Positions 1 to 7,069 of a stretch of 10,919 nucleotides of DNA are shown one piece after another. Source of the stretch: Nodosilinea sp. BSH.14 (GTDB lineage Bacteria > Cyanobacteriota > Cyanobacteriia > Phormidesmidales > Phormidesmidaceae); assembly GCA_023264315.1 (NCBI GenBank), contig JALQST010000067.1:1-10919 (forward strand). The letters are read 5' to 3'. A program made the translations under genes and the position numbers. The notes under the pieces are model-generated. The model did not search any database, had not been told where the DNA came from, and saw only the letters and a program-made list of their open reading frames with translations. Within the stretch, counting starts at the first letter, position 1. Each line of letters opens with the position of its first letter.

Positions 1-545
1 ATGCCTTTTCCACGGAAAACTGGGGCCGCCCGCGCGAGGAGGTGGATTTTTTGATGACTCTGTTTGAACGGGTGCTGCGCCAGGAACTCATGGAGATGAT
101 GGCGGAAAATGTGCGAATTCGCTTTGTGGGCAACCTTGCGGCCCTGCCCACTTCCCTCCAATCGGAAATTGACCAGGCCATGGCCAAAACCCAAGATAAC
201 CAAGGGATTGAGTTCACGGTGGCCACCAACTACGGTGGACGTCAGGAAATTGTCGAGGCCTGCCGTCGCCTAGCAGCCCAGGTGCAGCGGGGGGAACTCT
301 ATGCCGATGACATTTCCGAGGATCTGTTCAGCCAGCAGCTTTATACATCGGGCCTGCGCGACCCTGATTTATTAATTCGCACCAGCGGCGAGATGCGGAT
401 TAGCAACTTTCTGCTGTGGCAGTTGGCCTATGCCGAAATCTACGTCACTGAAACCCTCTGGCCCGATTTCAATCTCACCGAGTTTCATCAAGCCCTGATC
501 GCCTACCAAGGACGGGATCGCCGCTTTGGCAAAGTGAAGACCTAA
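1..545 (+). CDS. uppS: Isoprenyl transferase (undecaprenyl diphosphate synthase), 5'-truncated by window
   Basis: A cis-prenyltransferase that condenses isopentenyl diphosphate onto an allylic diphosphate to build the C55 carrier lipid for peptidoglycan and other surface polymers; it acts at the inner face of the cytoplasmic membrane. The reading frame is already open at base 3 and begins with [10 protein letters not shown], the conserved FSxENWxRP motif, so roughly the first 80 residues, including the catalytic Asp/FDGNGRWA motif, lie upstream of the window. Also visible are NYGGRQEI (about base 231) and the C-terminal signature [20 protein letters not shown] (bases 379-438), which holds the Arg and Ser residues that bind the IPP diphosphate and the Glu that shapes the dimer. 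It ends in RRFG-KVKT, as full-length homologues do. The GTG at 42 is internal and is not a start. The stop codon sits inside a perfect inverted repeat. The assignment is secure; only the 5' end is missing. Confidence 0.96.
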   Translation, partial: AFSTENWGRPREEVDFLMTLFERVLRQELMEMMAENVRIRFVGNLAALPTSLQSEIDQAMAKTQDNQGIEFTVATNYGGRQEIVEACRRLAAQVQRGELYADDISEDLFSQQLYTSGLRDPDLLIRTSGEMRISNFLLWQLAYAEIYVTETLWPDFNLTEFHQALIAYQGRDRRFGKVKT

Positions 546-566
546 CCGCCTCAGGCAACGGTTAGG
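541..566 (+). terminator. Inverted repeat over the uppS stop codon (weak terminator or 3'-end stem-loop)
   Basis: CCTAACCG (541-548) and CGGTTAGG (559-566) form a perfect 8-bp stem with a 10-nt loop, and the uppS TAA (543-545) lies in the left arm. No T-run follows (ATAGAAAG), so it is not a canonical intrinsic terminator. A 3'-end stabilising hairpin or a chance palindrome is possible. Confidence 0.4.
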
Positions 567-600
567 ATAGAAAGAACACAGCCGTTGCCACCCGTTGCGG

Positions 601-639
601 TCAAGATAGCTCCCAGGGTTTCCCAACGTTAGATCTTGA
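601..639 (+). repeat. Inverted repeat downstream of uppS
   Basis: TCAAGAT (601-607) and ATCTTGA (633-639) are perfect 7-bp arms 25 nt apart, with small internal GGG/CCC pairings in between. No T-tract follows. The function is unknown; it could be part of the 3' end of the uppS transcript. The rest of 546-771 shows no convincing gene. Confidence 0.25.
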
Positions 640-771
640 TATTACCCCCAGGGAAATTCCTACCATGCTTCTATCTCACCCCCACCCAGGTTGCCACTAC
701 GGCTATTTTCCCCAGAGAGACGGCGGCCCATCGTCCTCTGTGCGCCACCCTGGTCTCCGGGGTTTCTAGCT

Positions 772-960
772 ATGATGAAAAATCGCTGCCTTCCCGGCTA
801 TCTCATCCTGCGGAATATCTTGATTCTGTTGCTAGCCACTGCTGGCTTGGTTTACTATGCTGCCGAACTTCAAGCTAGATCCAATCAGCCTAACCTAAAA
901 GCTGTGGCCCTACGTCAGATTTTTGCGTATCAGCTCCTTCACCATCTCCAGTCCCAATAG
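772..960 (+). CDS. Candidate small single-span membrane protein (62 aa), unknown function
   Basis: An open frame from ATG 772 to TAG 960 gives 62 residues. A short basic start (MMKNR) is followed by a hydrophobic stretch at about residues 10-33 (LILRNILILLLATAGLVYY), typical of one transmembrane helix, then a polar tail with Q, N and R. The open frame extends 5' to 691, but that extension (LFSPERRRPIVLCAPP) looks like non-coding translation, so the paired ATGs at 772/775 are the better start. No clear Shine-Dalgarno sequence is present. I do not recognise the family. It lies between uppS and the rimP leader on the same strand and could be co-transcribed with uppS. A competing overlapping frame (636-878) has no protein-like features. 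The only support for coding is the helix and the sensible start. Confidence 0.42.
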   Translation: MMKNRCLPGYLILRNILILLLATAGLVYYAAELQARSNQPNLKAVALRQIFAYQLLHHLQSQ

Positions 961-987
961 GGGTGTTCCAATCGGGACAAAGTTCGC

Positions 988-993
988 TAGAAT
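988..993 (+). promoter_or_regulatory. Candidate -10 box for the rimP–nusA operon
   Basis: TAGAAT matches TATAAT at five of six positions. It would place the transcript start at about 999-1001, exactly at the foot of the hairpin that begins at 1001. No good -35 hexamer is visible 16-18 nt upstream. The location is supported mainly by that coincidence with the leader structure. Confidence 0.4.
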
Positions 994-1000
994 GGGACAG

Positions 1001-1043
1001 CTTAGGTCTTCGGGCCTAGGTTCCTTTAGTCTTAATGCCTAGG
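1001..1043 (+). promoter_or_regulatory. rimP leader: UUCG-capped hairpin with a competing alternative pairing
   Basis: CTTAGGTC (1001-1008) pairs with GGCCTAGG (1013-1020), six Watson-Crick and two G·U pairs, around TTCG. The closing pair is C-G, so this is the hyperstable cUUCGg tetraloop. The right arm CCTAGG (1015-1020) can instead pair with the identical palindrome CCTAGG at 1038-1043 (17-nt loop), so the two folds exclude each other. The second fold ends two bases before the GC hairpin at 1045-1064. This is a layout suited to attenuation or NusA-sensitive pausing; that role is inferred, not seen. Confidence 0.5.
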
Positions 1044-1044
1044 G

Positions 1045-1068
1045 AGGTGGGTCAACGCCCACTTTTTT
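1045..1068 (+). terminator. Intrinsic-terminator-like hairpin in the rimP leader (attenuator candidate)
   Basis: GTGGG (1047-1051) pairs with CCCAC (1058-1062), extended by T·G inside and by G·T and A-T outside, and is followed at once by TTTTTT (1063-1068). The sequence GTGGGTCAACGCCCACTTTTTT resembles the terminator hairpin of the 'rimP-leader' motif described ahead of rimP–nusA operons in proteobacteria. It sits 82 nt before the rimP ATG with no gene ending just upstream, so it more likely attenuates rimP than ends another transcript. It could also terminate a transcript from the small gene at 772-960. Confidence 0.65.
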
Positions 1069-1149
1069 ATTGCCTGTAAATCCCTGGTTTACGGCTACGG
1101 CTATCTTGTCCTAAATGCCAGTTCTTCCTCTGCCCCGCCGCTCTTCGCC

Positions 1150-1620
1150 ATGACTCACCCCATCATCCCCCAGGTGCTTGCCCTTGCTGCTCCCGTTGCC
1201 GAACAACTGGGACTGGAGGTGGTGGATGCGATCTTCCAAACCAACCAGTCGCCGCCCGTGTTGCGGGTTGACATCCGCAGCCTAGAAAACGAAGACACGG
1301 GTCTGGAGGATTGCGAAAAGATGAGCCAAGCCCTAGAAGCAGCCCTGGATGACTCCGATCTGATTCCCGATGCCTACGTGCTGGAAATTTCCAGCCCTGG
1401 GGTGTCCTCCGATCTGTCTACCGACCGGGACTTCATCGTATTTAAAGGGTTCATGGTGGAGGTGCGGCTGGCAGAACCCCACCGGGGTAAGCAAACCTGG
1501 GTGGGCCAACTGGTGCGCCGAGACGATGCTGCCGTGGTAATCAGCCAGCGGGGTAAACCCATCACCCTTCCCCGCGAGATCGTCGCTGCCGTGGAACTGA
1601 GTAACGAAAGTCCCGAATAA
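1150..1620 (+). CDS. rimP: Ribosome maturation factor RimP
   Basis: A 156-residue cytoplasmic protein that binds free 30S subunits and assists late 16S rRNA/30S assembly. The N-terminal alpha/beta domain (about 1-85) shows VAEQLGLEVVDAIF, then VLRVDIRS, and an acidic helix with LEDCEKMSQALEAALD, the usual DCxxxSRxLxxxLD block with M in place of the usual hydrophobic. The signature YVLEISSPGVSSDLSTDRDF (residues 77-96) leads into the SH3-like C-terminal domain with FKGFMVEVRL. Length matches the family. The start ATG 1150 gives MTHPIIPQVLALAAPVAEQLGLE, in register with homologues; no strong Shine-Dalgarno sequence is visible. It is the first gene of the rimP–nusA–ylxR–infB cluster, behind a structured leader, and is 72 nt from nusA. 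Confidence 0.95.
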   Translation: MTHPIIPQVLALAAPVAEQLGLEVVDAIFQTNQSPPVLRVDIRSLENEDTGLEDCEKMSQALEAALDDSDLIPDAYVLEISSPGVSSDLSTDRDFIVFKGFMVEVRLAEPHRGKQTWVGQLVRRDDAAVVISQRGKPITLPREIVAAVELSNESPE

Positions 1621-1692
1621 CAGTCCTGAATAGCGGTCTTCCCTGGGCCGTCACATTTATTTCAAACTCACACTGTTGAAAGGTAATTGTCT

Positions 1693-3114
1693 ATGTCGCT
1701 GGTTAATCTGCCTAACTTGCAGGAGATGATCGACACCATTAGTCGAGAAAAGAATTTGCCCAAACACGCCGTGGAGAATGCCCTAAGAGAGGCGCTGCTG
1801 AAGGGCTATGAGCGCTACCGCCGCACCCAGCAGATGGGCCTCCACTTCGATGAAGAGTATTTTGACAATTTCGATATTGAACTGGATGTGGACGACTACG
1901 GTGAACAGGGCTTTCGGGTGTTGGCCACCAAAACCATCGTCGAAGAAGTGACCAGTCAGGATCACCAGATTGCCCTGGATGAAGTGCGGGAAGTGGCCCC
2001 CGAAGCCCAGGCTGGGGATACCGTGGTGCTGGATGTCACCCCCGATCAGGGCGACTTTGGCCGGATGGCGGCGATCCAAACTAAGCAAGTGCTGGCCCAA
2101 AAGCTTCGGGATCAGCAGCGCAAGCTGATCCAAGAAGAGTTCCAGGATTTAGAAGGAGCCATCTTGAATGCGCGGGTGCTGCGGTTCGAGCGGCAGTCGG
2201 TGATTATGGCGGTCAGCAGCGGCGTGGGCCAGCCGGAGGTAGAAGCGGAACTGCTGAAGCGGGATCAACTGCCCAATGATAATTACCGGGCCAATGCCAC
2301 CTTCCGGGTCGCCCTCAAAAAGGTGTCCGAGGGGTCTCACCGGGGGCCGCAGCTTCTGATCTCCCGTGCCGATGCCGCCCTAGTGGTGGAACTGTTCACC
2401 AACGAAGTGCCGGAAATTGAGGACGAAATCGTCCGTATCGTGGCCGTGGCCCGCGAAGCCAACCCGCCTTCCCGCTCCGTTGGCCCCCGCACCAAAATTG
2501 CCGTGGATACCCTGGAGCGGGATGTGGATCCCGTTGGAGCCTGCATCGGTGCAAGGGGTTCCCGAATTCAGGTGGTGGTGAACGAACTGCGCGGCGAAAA
2601 AATCGACGTGATTCGTTGGTCGCCCGATCCGGCCACCTACATCTCCAACGCCCTCAGCCCCGCTCGTGTGGATGAGGTGCGCCTGGTCAACCCTGACGAA
2701 CGGCAGGCCCACGTTCTGGTGCCGGAAGATCAACTCAGCCTCGCCATCGGCAAAGAAGGTCAAAACGTCCGCCTTGCCGCCCGTCTCACCGGATGGAAGA
2801 TCGACATCAAGGACGCGGGTAAGTACGACTACGAAGCGGAAGATCAAAAACTAGCGGAACTGCAAGCGGCCCGCGAAGCCGCCGCTGCCGAAGCCGAAGC
2901 CAAAGCCGCCGAAGCCGCCGCCAAGGCCGCTGCCGCCCAAGCCGCCCGCGAAGCCAAGATGGCCGCCATCGCCGCCGCCGCCGAAGAAGTGGAGGCCGAA
3001 CTGGAGGCCGGATCCCTGGTAGACGATGCGCCTGCACCGGAACCCATGGCCTCCCTAGAGGAGGACGAGGATTTCGACGCAGAGACCAGCGAGAACATGG
3101 GGGAGGAGGAATAG
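1693..3114 (+). CDS. nusA: Transcription termination/antitermination protein NusA
   Basis: Binds RNA polymerase near the RNA exit channel, promotes pausing and intrinsic termination, and serves antitermination complexes. The start is ATG 1693: AAAGG at 1679-1683 lies 9 nt upstream. A TTG at 1687 is in frame but would be only 3 nt from that site. The product has 473 residues. Domains are the RNAP-binding N-domain (about 1-125, with MIDTISREKNLPKHAVENAL), S1 (about 133-200), KH1 with loop GARG (286-289, within GACIGARGSRIQVV) and KH2 with loop GKEG (353-356, within LAIGKEGQNVRLAARL). From about residue 385 it becomes an Ala/Glu/Lys-rich, probably helical stretch to about 435, then a strongly acidic tail ending GEEE. 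The two C-terminal acidic-repeat domains of Escherichia coli NusA are absent, as is usual in cyanobacteria and Gram-positives. It is followed by a 275-bp gap with REP-like repeats before ylxR. Confidence 0.97.
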   Translation: MSLVNLPNLQEMIDTISREKNLPKHAVENALREALLKGYERYRRTQQMGLHFDEEYFDNFDIELDVDDYGEQGFRVLATKTIVEEVTSQDHQIALDEVREVAPEAQAGDTVVLDVTPDQGDFGRMAAIQTKQVLAQKLRDQQRKLIQEEFQDLEGAILNARVLRFERQSVIMAVSSGVGQPEVEAELLKRDQLPNDNYRANATFRVALKKVSEGSHRGPQLLISRADAALVVELFTNEVPEIEDEIVRIVAVAREANPPSRSVGPRTKIAVDTLERDVDPVGACIGARGSRIQVVVNELRGEKIDVIRWSPDPATYISNALSPARVDEVRLVNPDERQAHVLVPEDQLSLAIGKEGQNVRLAARLTGWKIDIKDAGKYDYEAEDQKLAELQAAREAAAAEAEAKAAEAAAKAAAAQAAREAKMAAIAAAAEEVEAELEAGSLVDDAPAPEPMASLEEDEDFDAETSENMGEEE

Positions 3115-3198
3115 CGCTGTCCCACCGCGAGGGTATGGGGGGATCCATCGCGATTCCCTTGGCCGACGGAGACAGCAATTTTCATTTTGGCAAGTTGA

Positions 3199-3270
3199 CC
3201 GTTCGCCCTGAGCTTGTCGAAGGGTGAAAAGGCTTCGGCGGTTCGACAGGCTCACAGCTCAGCCTGAGCG
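3199..3270. repeat. REP-like palindromic repeat pair in inverted orientation (BIME-like)
   Basis: Unit 1 carries TTCGCCCT (3202-3209) and AGGGTGAA (3221-3228), which form an 8-bp stem with one wobble around GAGCTTGTCGA. Unit 2 begins with TTCGACAGGCTCA (3242-3254), the reverse complement, apart from one base, of TGAGCTTGTCGAA (3209-3221) in unit 1. The two units are head-to-head with a GC-rich spacer, and CTCAGCCTGAG follows at 3258-3268. The core CTGAGC(T/C)TGTCGAAGG is the familiar REP/RAYT-type repeat found dispersed in many bacterial genomes. Translated, it gives the artefact peptides LRQAQGERS and STSSGRT, which is a reason not to call genes here. The whole pair lies between nusA and ylxR. 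Confidence 0.75.
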
Positions 3271-3389
3271 GTATTTTATTCGCCAGCCTAGTCATACTGA
3301 GAATTGCTGCGACAGAGATGGGGCTCTGGAGGGCTGGAGGATAGCTGCTATCGTGGGTTAAGTCGTTCATCGAATCGCCTCTTCACCCT

Positions 3390-3674
3390 ATGGCTCCCAA
3401 TGAAAGACGCTGTGTCAGTTGTCGGCGCGTCGCCCCCAAGGCTGAGTTTTGGCGGGTGGTGCGGCTAGCCCATTCCACTAGCGTCTGCCTTGATCAGGGC
3501 ATGGGGCGATCCGCCTACCTCTGCCCCCAGGCCGACTGTCTCCGGATCGCCCAGCGCAAAAACCGCCTTGGTCGTGCCCTCAAAGCGCCCATTCCCGATA
3601 GCCTGTGGCCCCAGCTTTGGCAACGCCTAGAGGCAGGAGTTAGCCCCTTGACATCTGGGCCGCTGAGCCATTAG
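3390..3674 (+). CDS. ylxR: YlxR/RnpM family RNA-binding protein (DUF448)
   Basis: A small basic protein of 94 residues, found between nusA and infB in many bacteria. The Bacillus homologue (RnpM) binds RNase P RNA and modulates its activity; the role here is inferred from family. Family motifs are RRCVSCRRVAPKAEFWRVVR (6-25), the LDQGMGRSAYLCP turn (34-46) and KNRLGRALK (57-65). It has five cysteines (8, 11, 33, 45, 50). The CxxC at 8-11 and CxxxxC at 45-50 could form a metal or redox site, but this is only a suggestion from spacing. ATG 3390 agrees with the usual N-terminus; no Shine-Dalgarno sequence is present (CTTCACCCT precedes the ATG). The upstream gap is unusually long for this pair of genes because of the REP pair. 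Confidence 0.93.
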   Translation: MAPNERRCVSCRRVAPKAEFWRVVRLAHSTSVCLDQGMGRSAYLCPQADCLRIAQRKNRLGRALKAPIPDSLWPQLWQRLEAGVSPLTSGPLSH

Positions 3675-3686
3675 CTTCCTAAGCTA
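3672..3686 (+). repeat. Perfect hairpin overlapping the ylxR stop codon
   Basis: TAGCTT (3672-3677) and AAGCTA (3681-3686) form a 6-bp stem with a CCT loop. The TAG of ylxR is the first codon of the left arm. No T-run follows, so termination is not supported. Confidence 0.35.
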
Positions 3687-4029
3687 GGATAGGGAAACTA
3701 CGCCTAATTGGGCCTACTGAAGTAGGGCTGGTCTACCATGCCTGACCAGCTCCATGCCAAGAAGACACCGAAACCTTGGGCGTTGAGGATTTGACTACAC
3801 CGGGAAGGGGGACATCCACAGCCTAGAAATCTACCACCGGACGGGGGATGTTTGCCCACCCCATCCCACAAATCGGTAAACTTGATTAGGTGCCCCAGAG
3901 AGTATCTAGCTTTGGTTTACAATGCCTTGCTAGGCTAACGTATGCGTCAGAATGGTTTGATGTCGTTGTGTTGGACGAAGCAGGTTGGCTTTATGGACTA
4001 ATTTTCTTGACTAGCGTAGGGAGAACTGG
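3675..4029 (+). other. 355-bp ylxR–infB intergenic region with several hairpins, no gene seen
   Basis: No plausible coding frame was found. Beyond the stop-codon hairpin there are GCCT/GGGC (3702-3713), CTAC/GTAG (3714-3725), GCTGGTC/GACCAGC (3727-3733 and 3744-3750, extendable by one wobble and one G-C pair, 10-nt loop) and GGGATG/CATCCC (3845-3850 and 3862-3867). None is followed by a T-run. A weak promoter may lie near 3916-3953 (TTTACA at 3916, CAGAAT at 3948), but the spacing does not fit well. The length suggests infB has its own promoter or a structured 5' leader. GGGAG at 4019-4023, 6 nt before the ATG, is a good ribosome binding site for infB. Confidence 0.5.
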
Positions 4030-7000
4030 ATGAACGGCAAAGTCAGAATTTACGAATTGTCGAAGGAATTAAGCTTGGAGAATAAGGATATTTTGGCGAT
4101 CTGTGATCGCCTCGACATTGCCGTGAAAAGTCACAGCAGCACCATCGAGGACTCCCAGGCAGAGCAAATTCGTTCGGAGGCCCAGAAAGTTCGCCAAAGC
4201 AGTGGTGCTACCCGTCCGGCTCGGCCCCGCCCTAACCCAGTCAAGCCTAGCAATCGGCCCGAACAAAAGCAGCAAATCCTCGAAATTCGACGCCACCGGG
4301 TCACGCCAAAACCTGAGCGCCCCATTGACAGCGGTGCTGGAACCAGTGAGGCGGCTCCGCCGAATAAACCCAGTCGCCCCACCGCCGACTCTCCTGGTCG
4401 GCCCGCCCGCCCAGTTTCCCCCAGCAACCGGGACAACGACCGAGTAGATGACCGTAAGCCTCGCCGCCCCGTCATTGCCCCAAATCGCCCTGAATCCAGC
4501 GCCTCTACCCCTGTCGCGGATCGGCAGGAAGCGCCCAGCCCAGAGGCGTCACCGGTGCCTGAAGTCGCCGCTGTTGCGCCTCGACCTAAGCTCGCTGGCC
4601 CGCCTAGCCGAGGTGCGGTCGCCACAGGATCCCCCGCCAGTGCTAAGGCCGGAGAGGGGGCTAGGCCCGTTCGCCCCGTCATCAAGCGGGTGGAAACCCG
4701 CGACGGGGAAGAGGCTCCCGTTCGCCCCGCCATTCCCATTCGCGAGGTGGATGAGGAGGAAGGTGTTAACGTGCCTCGCCTCAAGCCCAAGCCCAAGCTA
4801 CGTCGTCCCGATGCGCCACCCACACCAGCGAAGGATAAGGAAGCCGCTGCGAAGGGTAGCGACACCGCCAGCGATGATTCGATTTCAGTCATTGGTGTGG
4901 ATCCTCTGGATCTAGAAAGTCGCTTGCGTCGGCCTTCGCCCCCGCGCCACAAGCGCAAGGAACGGGAGGACGAAGACGATGAAATGGAAATGCGCGAAAA
5001 GGCGGGCAAGGTCAGCAAGACCAAGCGCCGGGGCCAAGCCGTTCTAGAGGACGAGGACGAGGATCTCGATGTTCTCGCCGACGAGCTAGATGGGGAAGAG
5101 CAGTCTACCGAGGCCATGAACCTCAGTATGTCCTTGGCCCGTCCGCCCAAGCCCAAGAGCGCCAGCAGTGGCAAGCCCTCCACCCCCACGGTGAAGAGCC
5201 ATCGGCCCCAGCATCGGGACAGCAGCAGCAGCGGTCGGGGTCGTCGAGATCGGCGGGAGTCCGCGCCTAAGCAGGAGCGGCCTGAGATGATCGTCCTCAC
5301 TGAGGGGCTGACCGTGCACGAACTGGCCGGGATGATCATGGTGCCCGACACCGAGTTGATCAAGTCTCTGTTCTTTAAGGGCATCGCCGCCAACATCAAC
5401 CAAACTCTGGATATCGAAACCGCCAAAATGGTGGCCGAGGAGTTTGATGTGGTGGTCGAAACCGAAGCCGCCCAGTCCGAGGCCAAGAAGGTCACGGAAA
5501 TGATCGACGCGGAAGACCTGGACAGCCTCCAGCGTCGTCCTCCGGTTGTCACCATCATGGGCCACGTAGACCACGGGAAAACCACCCTGCTCGACTCCAT
5601 CCGAAAAACCAAGGTGGCCCAGGGCGAGGCTGGGGGCATTACCCAGCACATCGGGGCCTACCACGTCGATGTGGAGCACGCTGGACAGTCTCACCAGATT
5701 GTCTTCCTGGATACCCCTGGCCACGAAGCCTTCACCGCCATGCGGGCGCGGGGCACTCGCGTTACCGACATCGCTATTCTGGTGGTGGCCGCTGATGACG
5801 GGGTACGGCCCCAAACCATCGAGGCCATCAGCCACGCCAAGGCCGCCGAGGTGCCGCTGATCGTGGCGATTAACAAGGTGGACAAAGAAACCGCCAACCC
5901 CGACCGGGTGAAGCAAGAACTGATGGAGCACAGCCTGGTGCCTGAGGAATGGGGCGGCGATACCATCATGGTGCCCGTTAGCGCCCTCTCCGGCGAAAAC
6001 CTCGATACCCTGCTGGAAATGATCGTGCTGGTGGCCGAGGTGGAAGACCTCCATGCCAACCCCGACCGTCGGGCTAGGGGAACCGTTATCGAGGCCAACC
6101 TCGACAAGGCCCGTGGCCCTGTGGCGACCCTGCTGGTGCAAAACGGCACCCTGAAGGTGGGCGATTCCCTGGTGGCTGGGCCGGTGCTGGGTAAGGTGCG
6201 GGCCATGCTCGACGACCGCCTTCAGCGGGTGGACAAGGCCACGCCCTCCTTTGCGGTGGAAGTGCTGGGGCTCAACGATGTCCCTGCTGCCGGGGACGAG
6301 TTCGAGGTCTATCCCGACGAGAAAACGGCGCGGGCGGTGGCCGACAAGCGGATGTCTGAACAGCGGATGTCTCGCCTCCAGCAGGCGATGGCCTCTCGCC
6401 GGGTGACGCTCAACACCATCTCCGCTCAAGTCCAGGAAGGAGACCTCAAGGATCTCAATCTGCTGCTGAAGGCTGATGTACAGGGCTCCATCGAGGCCAT
6501 CCTCGCCGCCCTGCAACAGTTACCCCAAAACGAGGTGCAAATTCGGGTGCTGCTGGCCGCTCCGGGCGAAATCAGCGAAACCGACGTGGATCTGGCTGCC
6601 GCCAGTGGCGCGGTGATCGTGGGCTTCAACACCACCCTCGCCCCCGGTGCCCGTCAGTCGGCGGATCGCCTGGGTGTCGATGTGCGGGACTACGATGTGA
6701 TCTACAACCTACTGGACGACATCCAGGGGGCGATGGAAGGTCTGCTCGATCCCGAAATGGTGGAGGAACCCCTCGGCCAGGTGGAAGTGCGGGCCGTCTT
6801 CCCGGTGCGGAAGGGCGCTGTGGCAGGCTGCTATGTGCTGTCGGGCAAGGTGACGCGCAACTGCAACCTGCGGGTGGTACGCAGCGGCGAAGTCGTCTAC
6901 ACAGGGAAGCTCGACTCCCTCAAGCGGATGAGGGAAGACGCCAAGGATGTCGCCGCTGGGTTTGAGTGCGGCATTGGCATCGACAACTTCAGTGACTGGA

Positions 7001-7065
7001 AGGAAGGTGACATCATCGACGCCTTCCGCATGGTGACGAAGCGACGTACCTTAGCAATGACCTAA
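4030..7065 (+). CDS. infB: Translation initiation factor IF-2
   Basis: A GTPase that brings fMet-tRNA to the 30S P site and promotes 50S joining. It has 1011 residues. A first IF2_N helical domain (about 1-50, [20 protein letters not shown]) is followed by a long disordered segment (about 55-415) rich in P, R, K and S that alternates with acidic blocks (for example [10 protein letters not shown] near 315 and [11 protein letters not shown] near 340). A second IF2_N domain (about 417-485) follows. The G domain has G1 GHVDHGKTT (511-519), G3 DTPGHE (561-566), G4 NKVD (615-618) and G5 SALSG; the HGKT histidine is intact. Domain II, the linker domain ([12 protein letters not shown]) and the fMet-tRNA-binding C-domain ([17 protein letters not shown], ending FRMVTKRR) are complete. 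ATG 4030 is set by the GGGAG site 6 nt upstream. The long N-region is normal for cyanobacterial IF2. The downstream gene starts 4 nt after the stop. Confidence 0.97.
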   Translation: MNGKVRIYELSKELSLENKDILAICDRLDIAVKSHSSTIEDSQAEQIRSEAQKVRQSSGATRPARPRPNPVKPSNRPEQKQQILEIRRHRVTPKPERPIDSGAGTSEAAPPNKPSRPTADSPGRPARPVSPSNRDNDRVDDRKPRRPVIAPNRPESSASTPVADRQEAPSPEASPVPEVAAVAPRPKLAGPPSRGAVATGSPASAKAGEGARPVRPVIKRVETRDGEEAPVRPAIPIREVDEEEGVNVPRLKPKPKLRRPDAPPTPAKDKEAAAKGSDTASDDSISVIGVDPLDLESRLRRPSPPRHKRKEREDEDDEMEMREKAGKVSKTKRRGQAVLEDEDEDLDVLADELDGEEQSTEAMNLSMSLARPPKPKSASSGKPSTPTVKSHRPQHRDSSSSGRGRRDRRESAPKQERPEMIVLTEGLTVHELAGMIMVPDTELIKSLFFKGIAANINQTLDIETAKMVAEEFDVVVETEAAQSEAKKVTEMIDAEDLDSLQRRPPVVTIMGHVDHGKTTLLDSIRKTKVAQGEAGGITQHIGAYHVDVEHAGQSHQIVFLDTPGHEAFTAMRARGTRVTDIAILVVAADDGVRPQTIEAISHAKAAEVPLIVAINKVDKETANPDRVKQELMEHSLVPEEWGGDTIMVPVSALSGENLDTLLEMIVLVAEVEDLHANPDRRARGTVIEANLDKARGPVATLLVQNGTLKVGDSLVAGPVLGKVRAMLDDRLQRVDKATPSFAVEVLGLNDVPAAGDEFEVYPDEKTARAVADKRMSEQRMSRLQQAMASRRVTLNTISAQVQEGDLKDLNLLLKADVQGSIEAILAALQQLPQNEVQIRVLLAAPGEISETDVDLAAASGAVIVGFNTTLAPGARQSADRLGVDVRDYDVIYNLLDDIQGAMEGLLDPEMVEEPLGQVEVRAVFPVRKGAVAGCYVLSGKVTRNCNLRVVRSGEVVYTGKLDSLKRMREDAKDVAAGFECGIGIDNFSDWKEGDIIDAFRMVTKRRTLAMT

Positions 7066-7069
7066 CCCT

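Noticed and set aside
636..878. 80-codon plus-strand frame overlapping the 62-residue candidate
   Set aside because: No hydrophobic, domain or start-site support; the overlapping 772-960 frame is more protein-like.
2380..2847. Minus-strand open frame opposite nusA
   Set aside because: Antisense to the KH domains of NusA, with no recognisable protein features.
3055..3370. Short minus-strand open frames in the nusA–ylxR gap
   Set aside because: They contain LRQAQGERS and STSSGRT, the well-known artefact peptides from translated REP-like repeats.
4131..5651. 506-codon open frame on the minus strand opposite infB
   Set aside because: Shadow of the GC-rich infB frame: composition is Ser/Arg/Gly-rich low complexity mirroring the disordered IF2 N-region, with no domain and no start signals.
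5086..6516. 476-codon open frame on the minus strand opposite infB
   Set aside because: His/Gly/Val/Leu-rich translation antisense to the conserved G domain; the sense strand is clearly coding.
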